Assembly: GCF_016405885.1 (NCBI RefSeq)
Contig: NZ_JAEKGC010000006.1
Span: 185,750-249,749 of the forward strand
DNA: 64,000 nt
Direction: 5' to 3'
Source of the DNA: Arthrobacter sp. MSA 4-2
GTDB lineage: Bacteria; Actinomycetota; Actinomycetes; Actinomycetales; Micrococcaceae
The notes below the pieces were generated by a model that had not been told where the DNA came from, ran no database searches, and was given only the letters and a program-made list of their open reading frames with translations. Positions 54,073 to 62,165 of the stretch are shown here, piece after piece (the stretch's first letter is position 1; the number at the start of each line of letters is the position of its first letter). The translations under genes and the position numbers were made by a program.

Positions 54073-54944
54073 GCGCACAGACAACCACATCGCCCTCACC
54101 GACCAGGCACGCCCCCCGGCCCAGCTCCGGCATCACCTTCTCCCGGGTGCTTCGATCCGAATGGATCAAGGTCACCACGGTCCGCTCGACCGTAATTCTG
54201 ATCGCCTCGACCGTCCTGGTCATGGTCGGTCTGGCTCTCCTGGGCGCCTGGGGATACGCCCAACTCGCACAGTCGATCAATGACGGCAGTTTGCCCGCCG
54301 ATCTTCAGGCGCAGGGACCCGGCAGCCCCGCCGTTGATGCGCTCACCACACCATCGTCCGGATTGATCTTCGGGCAACTGCTCATCGCCTCCCTGGCGGT
54401 GGTCCTGATCGCCTCCGAGTGGGCTACGGGAATGATCCGCTCCACCATGGTCGCGGTCCCCGGACGCACCCCGGCGCTGCTGGCAAAGACAGTCGTCGTC
54501 GCGGCCGTCGCATTCCTCGTGGGCCTGCTCAGCGCCCTGGTGTCCTACCTGATCGCCCAGCCCATCCTTGGAAGCCAGGACCTTGATTTCGCCCTCACCG
54601 AGGACGGCGTCCTGGCGAGCATCATCAACACCGGCACGTTCCTCGCCCTCGTAGCGGTTATCTCAATGTCCCTGGGAATACTGCTGCGCAACACCGCCGG
54701 CGGCGTGGTCACGGCGGTCGGGATCTTCTTCGTCCTGCCGGTCATCATGCAGCTGCTTTCAGGCCTGGCCGACTGGGTCACCGACGCTGCACGTTTCCTG
54801 CCCGGGGAGGCAGGCAACAAGATGGTCGCCGTCACCGCCTCCGAGGGCGCCCTGACCCAGCTCCAGGGCGGACTCGTCATGGGCGCCTGGGCACTGGCAT
54901 TCCTCGCCGCTGCCCTCATCGTCACCAAGAAGCGCGACGTCTAA
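54069..54944 (+). CDS. ABC transporter permease (ABC-2/BcrB type)
   Basis: 291 aa. Short basic N-terminus, helix 1 near residues 42-65, an external loop, then five helices: LIFGQLLIASLAVVLIASEW, VVVAAVAFLVGLLSALVSYL and others, ending ALIVTKKRDV. Partner of the ATPase, with which it overlaps 4 nt. Two hairpins follow its stop. Confidence 0.9.
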   Translation: MSAQTTTSPSPTRHAPRPSSGITFSRVLRSEWIKVTTVRSTVILIASTVLVMVGLALLGAWGYAQLAQSINDGSLPADLQAQGPGSPAVDALTTPSSGLIFGQLLIASLAVVLIASEWATGMIRSTMVAVPGRTPALLAKTVVVAAVAFLVGLLSALVSYLIAQPILGSQDLDFALTEDGVLASIINTGTFLALVAVISMSLGILLRNTAGGVVTAVGIFFVLPVIMQLLSGLADWVTDAARFLPGEAGNKMVAVTASEGALTQLQGGLVMGAWALAFLAAALIVTKKRDV

Positions 54945-54961
54945 AGGACCACCCCGCCCCT

Positions 54962-54977
54962 GGCCCATGCCTGGGCC
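54962..54977 (+). terminator. Short hairpin after the ABC operon
   Basis: GGCCCA-TGCC-TGGGCC, 17 bp after the permease stop, followed by ATAATT. Confidence 0.5.
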
Positions 54978-54984
54978 ATAATTC

Positions 54985-55030
54985 CTCGGTGAGGGAACCG
55001 CAGAGCGAACGCTGCGGAACCCTCACCGAG
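54985..55030. terminator. 46-bp two-storey inverted repeat
   Basis: Perfect 11-bp outer stem CTCGGTGAGGG/CCCTCACCGAG, a symmetrical AA/AA internal loop, then a perfect inner stem CCGCAG/CTGCGG around AGCGAACG. It lies between the convergent ABC operon and tetR gene. It has no U tract. Confidence 0.6.
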
Positions 55031-55103
55031 CCCGCGGCACCCTCCCGGCACGCTGACCGCCCGAGGTGCCGGTTGCTGTGCGGCGGACCGAGACAGCACG
55101 GAC

Positions 55104-55781
55104 CTAGGGGGCACTCCCGGCCTCGCCGGCGTGTTGCCCGGTCGGAGCTCCCGCCGCTGCTGGCGCTTCATCGATGCGATCGGTTCCGAGCACCGCGTCA
55201 ACGGCGAGGTAGAGAGTGGCGGTTTCGGCTTGAAGGAGCGATTCACTCGACGGAAGGGCCCGCTCGTACGCGAGTCCGTTGAGAACGGTGGAGAGAAACC
55301 GCGCCTGCGGGGTGTAATCGCCCCTTTGGAGGGCGCCCTCGTCGGCGAGGACGGTAAGCCAGTAGGTGACGCGCCGCAAGCCTTCCCTCTCGATTCCCGC
55401 GTAGGCCGAGCGGAGGTCCGGGGTCTGTTCGGGCTCGATGAAGGCCTTGTACACCGCTGCCCAGGCCGTGCGGGCGTCGACTCCCACTCCGGTGGGAGCG
55501 AGGATCTGCCGCAGGCACGCCACCAGACGGTCCCGGGCGGACAACGCAGGATCACGGATTGGGTCCCCGGGGAAGAAGTGGTCGTAAATCCGCGCCAGCA
55601 GAGCATCCTGCAGGGCATCCTGGGTGGGGAAGTGGAACCTCAGTGATCCGACGCTCACCCCGGCGCGCGCAGCGACCGCGCGCACGCTGAGGTTCGCCGC
55701 GGCGTCCTCGGCCATCATCGCCGCCGCGGCAGCAAGGACCTTCTCGCGTGAACTGACGTTCCCGCCATCGTGTGTCTCCAT
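55104..55781 (-). CDS. TetR/AcrR regulator of the ABC/CPBP locus
   Basis: 225 aa. HTH at about residues 10-58 (VLAAAAAMMAEDAAANLSV, AARAGVSVGSLRFHFPTQDA), then a helical ligand domain (GVGVDARTAWAAVYKAFIEPE). It lies between the ABC operon, on which it converges, and the CPBP unit, from which it diverges. The palindrome GTACTAGTAC at both of those promoters is its most likely operator. Ends in an acidic disordered tail. Confidence 0.87.
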   Translation of the reverse strand: METHDGGNVSSREKVLAAAAAMMAEDAAANLSVRAVAARAGVSVGSLRFHFPTQDALQDALLARIYDHFFPGDPIRDPALSARDRLVACLRQILAPTGVGVDARTAWAAVYKAFIEPEQTPDLRSAYAGIEREGLRRVTYWLTVLADEGALQRGDYTPQARFLSTVLNGLAYERALPSSESLLQAETATLYLAVDAVLGTDRIDEAPAAAGAPTGQHAGEAGSAP

Positions 55782-55894
55782 CTATGCCTCCGGTCCCATG
55801 TTATCGACACTTCGTGCTGGCCAGCGCTGCCGATGAACGTGCCAAAGGATGAACCGGAGAAGACCTACGAATAGATGCACTACTCACGGCTAAC

Positions 55895-55922
55895 ACACCG
55901 TACTAGTACAGTGTGATAGCCT
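55895..55922 (+). promoter_or_regulatory. Promoter P2 of the CPBP unit, with GTACTAGTAC operator
   Basis: A 20-bp palindrome with one mismatched pair, ACAC-C-GTACTAGTAC-A-GTGT (55895-55914), is followed by -10 TAGCCT (55917-55922). Predicted start about 55929. Same geometry as P1. Confidence 0.6.
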
Positions 55923-56021
55923 GCCGTAACGGGTCTCGTTCAATGAGGACACGGTGTTCGGTTGAAGCACCTTTGTCATGCGGTTGGGTGATGTTGGCCG
56001 ACACTATTTTGAGAGGAACAC

Positions 56022-56156
56022 ATGATGGTTCTACGGATGGACGATCTTTTCGTCGGGGAGCCCGGCTCTGCTCTGAGCCGGAGGTCGCTCAGTAACCTGG
56101 GGGGACGCCTCCCCGCGGCGCCGCGCGCAGGTGCGGCAGGGTGGGTGGTCCTGTGA
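56022..56156 (+). CDS. Possible 44-aa peptide with double-glycine-like motif
   Basis: ATG 56022 has GAGAGGA four bases upstream, a proper ribosome site. The peptide is MMVLRMDDLFVGEPG, then SALSRRSLSNLGG and a 16-residue hydrophobic, Ala/Pro-rich end finishing GWVVL. LSxxxLSNLGG is reminiscent of double-glycine leader peptides of bacteriocins and signal peptides. Its TGA (56154-56156) overlaps the GTG start of the CPBP gene (GTGA). About three quarters of its codons end in G or C, which is below but near coding level. It may instead be a translational leader only, or chance. Confidence 0.4.
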   Translation: MMVLRMDDLFVGEPGSALSRRSLSNLGGRLPAAPRAGAAGWVVL

Positions 56157-57127
56157 GCAGCGGCGCCTTCCCTCAGGACCGGCCAGACTCCCTGCAGGAG
56201 CAGGGCGGCAGGAAGGCCTCGGCTCCGATCGCCGCCCGGCCCTTCGGCGTGCATATCCGGATGAAGCGGTGGAAGGCCCTGATTGTCCTCATCGCGGTGC
56301 CTGTGGTCTTGCTCGTTATGCAGATCGTAATTTTTCAGTTTGTGACGCTGGTCGAAGGTCCCGCTGATCCCCTGAAACCCGTGCTTACTCCGCTGGCGAT
56401 CCTTGCGGTCGGCCTGAGCACCGCCCTTGCCGGGCTGATCACAACAGCGCTCATGGCCCGGTTGGCAAATATCCCGTGGCGAAGCCTGTTCCGCCATAAC
56501 CGGTCCTTCGATTGGCGCCGCCTGCGCGTTTACCTCCTCGGCGCAGCCGTGCTGGTCGCGATCGGAGGCACTGCAACCAGGCTGATCGCACCTGAGTCCA
56601 CCGGCACGGGTGCCGTCGAAATTGGGACCACCACCCTCCTCATCATCCTCGTGACTCTGGTAGCAATTCCGTTGCAGTCCGCAGGCGAGGAGGTGTTGTT
56701 CCGGGGAGCAGTCGTCCCGGCAGCCGGGTCGTGGTTCCGTGGCGTGCGCCCCGCAATTGCTTTCGGCATTATCGTCTCGGGGGTGTTGTTCGCCCTGGTT
56801 CACGTGTCAGTGGAACCGTGGTTTGTCAGTTATCTTTTTGTCTTCTCCGCCTGCACAGTCATCATGGGGCTCATCAGCGGAGGGCTCGAAGCGGCGATCG
56901 CGTTCCATGTCGCCAATAACGTCGTCGCGGGTATCGCCAACGCCGTGTTCTCCGGCAATGGCACGGCCGCACTCGACCGGGGCGTTGATTCCGGTCCCGG
57001 GCCGGCCATGATCATTCTGATGCTCATGAACGTCGCAGTGGTGATCATGGTCTGGCTGGTCGAACGTGCGAAAGGTTCCCCGGACCGATCCGACTCCCCC
57101 ACCGGCGGGTCAAACCACCAGGCCTGA
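56153..57127 (+). CDS. CPBP-family intramembrane metalloprotease
   Basis: 324 aa from GTG 56153 (an in-frame GTG at 56141 is an alternative). About eight hydrophobic helices. The Abi/CAAX motifs are complete: AGEEVLFRGA, FALVHVSVEP (FxxxH) and AFHVANNVVAG. CPBP proteases act as prenyl-protein-type peptidases and, in bacteria, often in bacteriocin maturation or self-immunity. GTG 56153 is favoured because it overlaps the stop of a short SD-led ORF. Transcribed from P2, which shares its operator with the Bcr-type exporter. Confidence 0.88.
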   Translation: MSSGAFPQDRPDSLQEQGGRKASAPIAARPFGVHIRMKRWKALIVLIAVPVVLLVMQIVIFQFVTLVEGPADPLKPVLTPLAILAVGLSTALAGLITTALMARLANIPWRSLFRHNRSFDWRRLRVYLLGAAVLVAIGGTATRLIAPESTGTGAVEIGTTTLLIILVTLVAIPLQSAGEEVLFRGAVVPAAGSWFRGVRPAIAFGIIVSGVLFALVHVSVEPWFVSYLFVFSACTVIMGLISGGLEAAIAFHVANNVVAGIANAVFSGNGTAALDRGVDSGPGPAMIILMLMNVAVVIMVWLVERAKGSPDRSDSPTGGSNHQA

Positions 57128-57331
57128 CGGTATCGAAGGACTGTCGGGTTGAGGCGGTCCATCTGATTGCCTCGGGGCACCAACGCGGGTTGGACCCGCC
57201 GGACCCGGCTACGCACCGTCCTCGCGGCGCTCTCCGCGGCTGCAATGGAGAGCACCGCGGGGGCCTACAGCGGCAGCGTCCATCGGCGGAGCCCCTGCAC
57301 TCTTTGCGTCCGGGCTCCGCCTGGTCCTGTC

Positions 57332-58321
57332 CTATCGGGCGTGCCTGTCGAGTCGGTGCGGGTCGCAGAGGAGTTCCTCATCCCATGATCCGGTGGTCGC
57401 CGCGGCACGGTAGGTGGCGCGCAGGAACTCGAGCAGGGTGGCGTCGGGGTCCGCCGCGGTCCGAACGGCCTCGTAGGGCAGCAGGAACTGGCGGAATTCC
57501 TCGCTGTAGAACGCCCCCTCGACTCCGATGGGTGTATCCCGGTAACCTTCCGGCTCGGGATAGGCGTAGGAGTAGAACGCTCCTTCCTCCCCGCCGCCGG
57601 CCCAGAAGCCGCAGCTTGAGAGTTCGTGGGAGTACCCCTCCTCCATGACCCAGTCGGCGCAGTTCGGGGCGCCGCCGGGGTGGGTTGGCGCGGGCCTGCC
57701 CGAGAAGCGCGTGCAGGCCAGGTCCATGGCGCCCCAGAAGTAGTGCACCGGGCTGACCTTCCCGAGGAACTCGGTTCGAAAACGGGCGATGACGCGCTCG
57801 GCTTGAATCAGCTGGCGCCAGTAGGCGGTGACGGACTCCGCGTCGTAGGAGGTGTTGGCGTGGTCCTCGGCGAACGGGACGGCGGGATCCACCTCGGTGG
57901 GGACGGGGCGGATAGGTGCCTCGATCCCCAGGTCTGCCAGCGCCGCCATGGTCCGCTCGTGGAACTGGGCGACGGACTGCGGCTCGAGGGGAACGCTGCG
58001 GTCTTCACCGGAGCTGCTGCGGACCACCAGGCGGTGCGCGACGACGTCGAACTCGATGTCGAACATGCCGTTGCCATACGGTATCGACGACGTGCCCAGG
58101 CCCCGCGGCGTCACGTACAGCGGCACCTGCCACCAGTGGTTGACGAGCGGCGCATGCGCCATCCGGATCTTGCCGACAACCTGCAGCCACATGTGCAGCG
58201 TGGCCTGGGTATCCTGCCACTCCGAGACCTGCAGCGCGGGCCATCCCTCCCGCCCCGCTGTTGTCCCGTCCGTGCCCACCATGTCAGGCTGCAGCTCTGT
58301 TCCAGTCATACCGGTGTGCAT
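57332..58321 (-). CDS. DUF5996 family protein
   Basis: 329 aa. WPALQVSEWQDTQATLHMWLQVVGKIRM, NHWWQVPLYVTPRGL, and a His/Trp-rich core (PVHYFWGAMDLACTRFSGR) fit DUF5996, a cytosolic family of unknown function. ATG 58321 has AGGA seven bases upstream. Single gene; the 200 bp between its stop and the CPBP stop hold nothing recognisable. Confidence 0.82.
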   Translation of the reverse strand: MHTGMTGTELQPDMVGTDGTTAGREGWPALQVSEWQDTQATLHMWLQVVGKIRMAHAPLVNHWWQVPLYVTPRGLGTSSIPYGNGMFDIEFDVVAHRLVVRSSSGEDRSVPLEPQSVAQFHERTMAALADLGIEAPIRPVPTEVDPAVPFAEDHANTSYDAESVTAYWRQLIQAERVIARFRTEFLGKVSPVHYFWGAMDLACTRFSGRPAPTHPGGAPNCADWVMEEGYSHELSSCGFWAGGGEEGAFYSYAYPEPEGYRDTPIGVEGAFYSEEFRQFLLPYEAVRTAADPDATLLEFLRATYRAAATTGSWDEELLCDPHRLDRHAR

Positions 58322-58871
58322 TGTTGGTCCTGTCATTCGTCGATGAATCTGCAAGGACGCACCGCTTGAGCGTCGACCGCGTAAGGGTGCTTGGAGAGAT
58401 CATAACCAGCCCCTCGTTCTGATTGGCGCATCGTGACACGGAGGGCATCGGCCACGCCAGAAGGCGTGATCCGCGAAGGCCATAGGATGCACCATCCCGC
58501 CGATATCGGAGAGACGACGACCCGGGCTGTTGAGCCGACACGTGACTTGGTTCTGGCTCACCGGAGTCGGCGTGGACGCCGCCCTGACCTACCTCACGTG
58601 AAAGCACGGCAACTGGCGGGGGGCACTGGGCGGCGCACTGGACCGAACGCTCCGGCCTCATCGTCATCCTGGCGCTGGGCCGAACGGGCGGCAGCGGCCG
58701 TCCACAGGTCCGCCTACCTGCACCTGCACCTGCCTCTCGCCTCCTCTACCGCGGGAGCCGACTCGCCGTACGATCAGGGCACTGAAAGGCATCAGCTGAA
58801 AGACGCGGGCATGGCGCAAAGCCTCAAAGGGAGCCGGTTCGGCTTTGTTGAGGAGCCGCTAGGAGCGGGAA
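58322..58871. other. 550-bp region with a possible decayed membrane gene
   Basis: No intact gene. Around 58542-58700 one frame gives VTWFWLTGVGVDAALTYLT before a stop, and a shifted frame then gives HWTERSGLIVILALG, which together read like a membrane protein with an inactivating stop and frameshift. The rest holds nothing recognised. Confidence 0.3.
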
Positions 58872-58891
58872 TATGATAGCTGACATGTCAA
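58872..58891 (+). promoter_or_regulatory. -10 box and candidate MarR operator
   Basis: TATGAT (58872-58877) then TGACATGTCA (58881-58890). Read on the other strand the site is TTGACATGTCA, nearly the same as TTGACACGTCA ahead of the nmrA-like gene. Confidence 0.55.
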
Positions 58892-59391
58892 AAGCATCTT
58901 CAGACCGCGCTCTCGAAGGCCTGGCCGCTGAGAGCAGGCCCCGCTCTCCGACGGCAGATGAACTGCGTGCTTGGCGGGCGTTCATTGAGACATCGGAGGC
59001 AGTGAAGCAGTTGGTCGCACTGCGCCTTCAGGAGGAGTCGAGTCTGTCTCCAGGTGATTACGCGGTCATGGTCGCACTGTACGACCGGCCCGGGCACAGC
59101 ATGCGCTCGTCACAGCTTGCGGACACCATCAGCTGGGAGAAAAGCCGGCTTTCTCATCATCTTGGCCGTATGGAGCGGCGCGGCTTGATCAGTCGGCAGG
59201 CGGCGGCTGATGATCTCCGTGGGGCTGAAATTTTGTTGACTGCGGAGGGTGCCCACCTCTATAGAAAGGCATCGTCCCCGCATCTACACGCAATACGTGA
59301 CATATTTGTCACCCCCCTTAGCGCCGAGCAGCTGAGCCTCCTCGAAGACGCAATGCGCAGCCTCGCAGCGCACCTTGCGTCCCTGAGGTGA
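58885..59391 (+). CDS. MarR-family regulator
   Basis: 168 aa from ATG 58885, or 172 from ATG 58873. The first is 7 nt after TATGAT (leaderless), the second has AGGAG seven bases upstream; both are possible. Winged helix at about residues 55-125: LSPGDYAVMVALYDRPGHSM, SQLADTISWEKSRLSHHLGRM, RRGLISRQAAADDLRGAEI. Converges on an NmrA-like reductase that has a matching operator sequence, so it is probably its repressor. Confidence 0.87.
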   Translation: MSKASSDRALEGLAAESRPRSPTADELRAWRAFIETSEAVKQLVALRLQEESSLSPGDYAVMVALYDRPGHSMRSSQLADTISWEKSRLSHHLGRMERRGLISRQAAADDLRGAEILLTAEGAHLYRKASSPHLHAIRDIFVTPLSAEQLSLLEDAMRSLAAHLASLR

Positions 59392-59420
59392 CCTGGAATC
59401 CAGGAACACTCACCGCAACG

Positions 59421-59459
59421 TAGTGGGGGCATCACCGGGCTTGGGTGATGCCCCCACTA
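59421..59459. terminator. Bidirectional terminator between marR and nmrA-like genes
   Basis: TAGTGGGGGCATCACC, loop GGGCTTG, GGTGATGCCCCCACTA: a perfect 16-bp stem between convergent genes. Confidence 0.85.
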
Positions 59460-59480
59460 ATCACTTTCTGCCCCGGGAGG

Positions 59481-60431
59481 CTATGCCACCTTCAGCGCCT
59501 GCGCGTTCTCGGCCGCCCAGGTGCGGAAGTCCTTGAGGCCAGGAATGAACCCGCGGAGCGCCTCCAGGTCCCGGGCACCGGTGAACTCCTTGTCGAAGTC
59601 CCCGTAGTACTGGAACATGTTGCCCATTTCCTCCGCGCCGGAGAAGCCGAATCCTCGGAACGTGTCGTAGGGCACCGTCTGGAAACGCACCGGTTCGCCA
59701 AGGGCATCTGCGAGCTGGCTGGCGTACTCGGCGCCGGTGAGGTGATCCCCTGCGAGGCTGAGGGTCTTACCGATGTACTCCCCGCCGGCCGCGAAGATAG
59801 AAAACGCAGCGCGGCCGATATCCGCAACGTCGACCCCCGAAAGGAGCCGGCCTTCTTCGAAGGGCAGCGATAGCGTGAGGACGCCGTCGTCTCCCCGGCG
59901 GGGCGCCAGAGCCTCGATGAAGTTCTGGAAGTAGAAGGTGGTGTTCAGGTACGTGGTCGGCACTCCGGCGTCGGCGAAAAGAGCATTGCCCTCGCCCTTC
60001 GCGTCGAAGTGCGGCACATTGTAATGATCCTGAAGCACCGGCATACGCGGGTCCTCGAGGGGAAGCAGTTCGCGGGTGTCCTCCAGGGTTGACCAGACGA
60101 CATGCGCCACCTCGGCCGCTGCGGCTGCACGGGCGAGGACGGCAGTCTCGTCGAGCTCCCGGCGGGCGGAACCGTGCGCCCAGAAGTTTGTGACCAGGAA
60201 CGCCCCGTATGCACCCGTGAGCGCTGCGACGACGCTCTGCTCATCCTCGAAGTCCGCGCGAACGACATCCGCACCAAGCTCGCGCAGGGCCTCGGCCGAT
60301 GCAGAACCGGTGTCACGGGTCAGGGCGCGAACCGCGAAGCGCTTCTGCGGATCGGCCAGAAGGGCACGGACGACGCCGCCTCCCTGGGACCCGGTCGCTC
60401 CGGCCACTGCAATGATTTTCTGCTCATTCAT
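59481..60431 (-). CDS. NmrA-like NAD(P)-binding reductase
   Basis: 316 aa. Nucleotide motif VAGATGSQGGGVVRALL at the N-terminus, VRADFEDEQSVVAAL, and AYGAFLVTNFWAHGS. Atypical SDR of the NmrA/HSCARG group, which binds NAD(P)H and acts as a redox sensor or quinone-type reductase. There is no clear YxxxK. ATG 60431 (MNEQKIIAV) is chosen from homology; its ribosome site is weak and upstream in-frame starts to 60473 exist. Likely controlled by the convergent MarR. Confidence 0.85.
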   Translation of the reverse strand: MNEQKIIAVAGATGSQGGGVVRALLADPQKRFAVRALTRDTGSASAEALRELGADVVRADFEDEQSVVAALTGAYGAFLVTNFWAHGSARRELDETAVLARAAAAAEVAHVVWSTLEDTRELLPLEDPRMPVLQDHYNVPHFDAKGEGNALFADAGVPTTYLNTTFYFQNFIEALAPRRGDDGVLTLSLPFEEGRLLSGVDVADIGRAAFSIFAAGGEYIGKTLSLAGDHLTGAEYASQLADALGEPVRFQTVPYDTFRGFGFSGAEEMGNMFQYYGDFDKEFTGARDLEALRGFIPGLKDFRTWAAENAQALKVA

Positions 60432-60484
60432 AATTTTGCTACCCATCACTAGATTGTTGAGGTGCTGACCCAATGGCTAACTAC

Positions 60485-60496
60485 TTGACGTGTCAA
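60485..60496 (-). promoter_or_regulatory. Candidate MarR operator overlapping a -35 box
   Basis: On the minus strand TTGACACGTCAA; its first six bases are a perfect -35 hexamer for the nmrA-like gene. The -10 (TTGGGT, 17 bp on) is poor. Confidence 0.5.
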
Positions 60497-60549
60497 CCAC
60501 AAGGACGGGCGTTCTATTCCGGCGGTTCATCGCATCCGAGGGTCGCCGG

Positions 60550-60785
60550 AACGAAGCCTGATTAACAGCGCCACCGATGTCTCCGCCTTCCCCGAGGTTG
60601 CACGCAGCGTCCTGGGCCTGTGGCTAGACCCCGGCACGAGCACGAGTACGGGCGTCCGGTTCGGCGCGGTGGCCGTGGTGATCGCCGGCATACTCAGCTT
60701 CCGGGCCTTCGGGAAAAGCGGTGCCCGCCGCGGGCAGGTGCGCCAGGACTACGACCGGGTTCCCCCGGTTCTAGTAAGAGGGTGA
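60550..60785 (+). pseudogene. Possible 3' remnant of a membrane protein gene
   Basis: An open frame without a usable start codon reads LINSATDVSAFPEVARSVLG, then a hydrophobic helix (VRFGAVAVVIAGILSF) and a basic tail to TGA at 60783-60785. It looks like the C-terminal end of a small membrane protein whose 5' part has been lost. Family unknown. Confidence 0.3.
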
Positions 60786-60829
60786 AGCGGTGAGCACGCC
60801 TGAGGCAGCGAGGTATGCGAGCATGAATC

Positions 60830-61537
60830 ATGTCCACCCGCTTTGTCAGCGACACGGCCCGCGCGAACTGGAGTTCCCTCTTCGCAGTTGTAGCAGGCAC
60901 GGGCGCCGCCGTCTTTCTCAGCACGCAAGGTGATCGGTCAGAGAGGGATCTGCCGACTCTTCTGCCCACGCTCTATCTCATCGCCTGGCCCGTCTTCGTA
61001 AGCACGTACCTGCTGTGGACTCATCGCATCTACGCCCGCCTAGGGCCTCGCAGTCTGAGCAGCGCCGCTCGCCACGAAACGCAGATCCTGCAAAAGTGGT
61101 GGACCAAAGCCCTCGGATATGGCGGCGCTTCGAGCTGGAGCCTCACCGGCGCCCTGGCCGCGGTGATCCTAACTATTGTTATTGCTCAGAACGACAACTT
61201 CCGCAGCGACGTGCTGTTTGTCATCCTTGGGCTTCTATGTGTCGCTAGCTCATGGGCGCTCATGGTGTACTCCTTTGCCCTGGCGTATCTACGCCTCGCG
61301 GTAGGGTCCGATGACGATCACGCACATATCAGCCTCATCGTGGAAGGGGACCGCCGCTTCACCGACTATCTCACCTTGGCCGTGCTGCTTTCGACGATGG
61401 CAGCGACCGTATCCGCCACTTTCAACTCGCGCAGAGCATGGACACTCGTACGCATCAATGTGCTTTTTGCCTTTGCATTCAACTCCGTCATCGTTGCCAT
61501 GATAGTTTCCTTGCTCTTCGGCGGGTTCGTGGCCTGA
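60830..61537 (+). CDS. DUF1345 family membrane protein
   Basis: 235 aa with about five helices (residues about 12-30, 45-65, 100-122, 128-155, 205-230). [19 protein letters not shown] and the loop with [20 protein letters not shown] fit DUF1345. Function unknown. ATG 60830 is used; no good ribosome site is visible. Confidence 0.72.
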   Translation: MSTRFVSDTARANWSSLFAVVAGTGAAVFLSTQGDRSERDLPTLLPTLYLIAWPVFVSTYLLWTHRIYARLGPRSLSSAARHETQILQKWWTKALGYGGASSWSLTGALAAVILTIVIAQNDNFRSDVLFVILGLLCVASSWALMVYSFALAYLRLAVGSDDDHAHISLIVEGDRRFTDYLTLAVLLSTMAATVSATFNSRRAWTLVRINVLFAFAFNSVIVAMIVSLLFGGFVA

Positions 61538-61632
61538 ATCTCAAGCACCGTCACAACTCCTCGCAAGCTGGACAAACGCGGCATGGGCCGCGAGGCCTTT
61601 GGTGCAGGCGTCTAGCGGTCAACCGCGACCCG

Positions 61633-62049
61633 TCAGAAGCCCTGACCGTCCAGGGCCGCGAGGAAGACCTGCGGGTTCCAGTACTCGCGGTAGGTCACGA
61701 TCTCACCGTCGCGGAAAGTCACGAAGGTCGCGTAACGCATGGCGTAGGGGTTGCCGGTCCTCACGACCGTTCCTGCCACGCTCCACTCCATGACAACGAG
61801 GTCGGGGTCGCCCGTCGTGTACATCGTCGTGGTGGGGAGCTCGCGGACGTCAATCGTCTCGGGGTAGCCACGCAGGTACTCGTAAAGCGCCGCCCGGCCC
61901 TCGATGACCGACGGGCTGCCTTCGGGCGCGAAGGGAAACTCGGCGACGACGTCCTCCGCGCACAAGTCGGTCCAGGCCTTCATGTCCTTCGACAGGAAGA
62001 GGTCGAGGCCGTGCTGCAAACGCTGCACGTTGGTCAGATCATCGCTCAT
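61633..62049 (-). CDS. NTF2-like (SnoaL-type) protein
   Basis: 138 aa. Cone-shaped alpha+beta fold: LTNVQRLQHGLDLFLSKDMK, WTDLCAEDVVAEFPFAPEG, VIEGRAALYEYL, ATFVTFRDGEIVTYREYWNP. Such proteins act as isomerases, hydrolases or dehydratases on small hydrophobic compounds. ATG 62049 has CGGAG eight bases upstream. It is preceded by a 48-bp near-perfect palindrome and lies downstream of a CGNR regulator on the same strand. Confidence 0.88.
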   Translation of the reverse strand: MSDDLTNVQRLQHGLDLFLSKDMKAWTDLCAEDVVAEFPFAPEGSPSVIEGRAALYEYLRGYPETIDVRELPTTTMYTTGDPDLVVMEWSVAGTVVRTGNPYAMRYATFVTFRDGEIVTYREYWNPQVFLAALDGQGF

Positions 62050-62071
62050 GATTTTTCTCCGCTCGGTCTTT

Positions 62072-62119
62072 CCTCCTACAGGTGCTCGGAACGATACCGT
62101 TCCAAGCACCTGTGGGAGG
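62072..62119. promoter_or_regulatory. 48-bp imperfect palindrome ahead of the NTF2-like gene
   Basis: Arms CCTCC, ACAGGTGCT and GGAACG pair with CGTTCC, AGCACCTGT and GGAGG around ATAC; only two single mismatches interrupt it. Could be an operator or a leader hairpin. Confidence 0.6.
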
Positions 62120-62165
62120 CAATATGTCGAGCACGCGCCCGTTGCTACGTGCAGGCTGGTGATCG

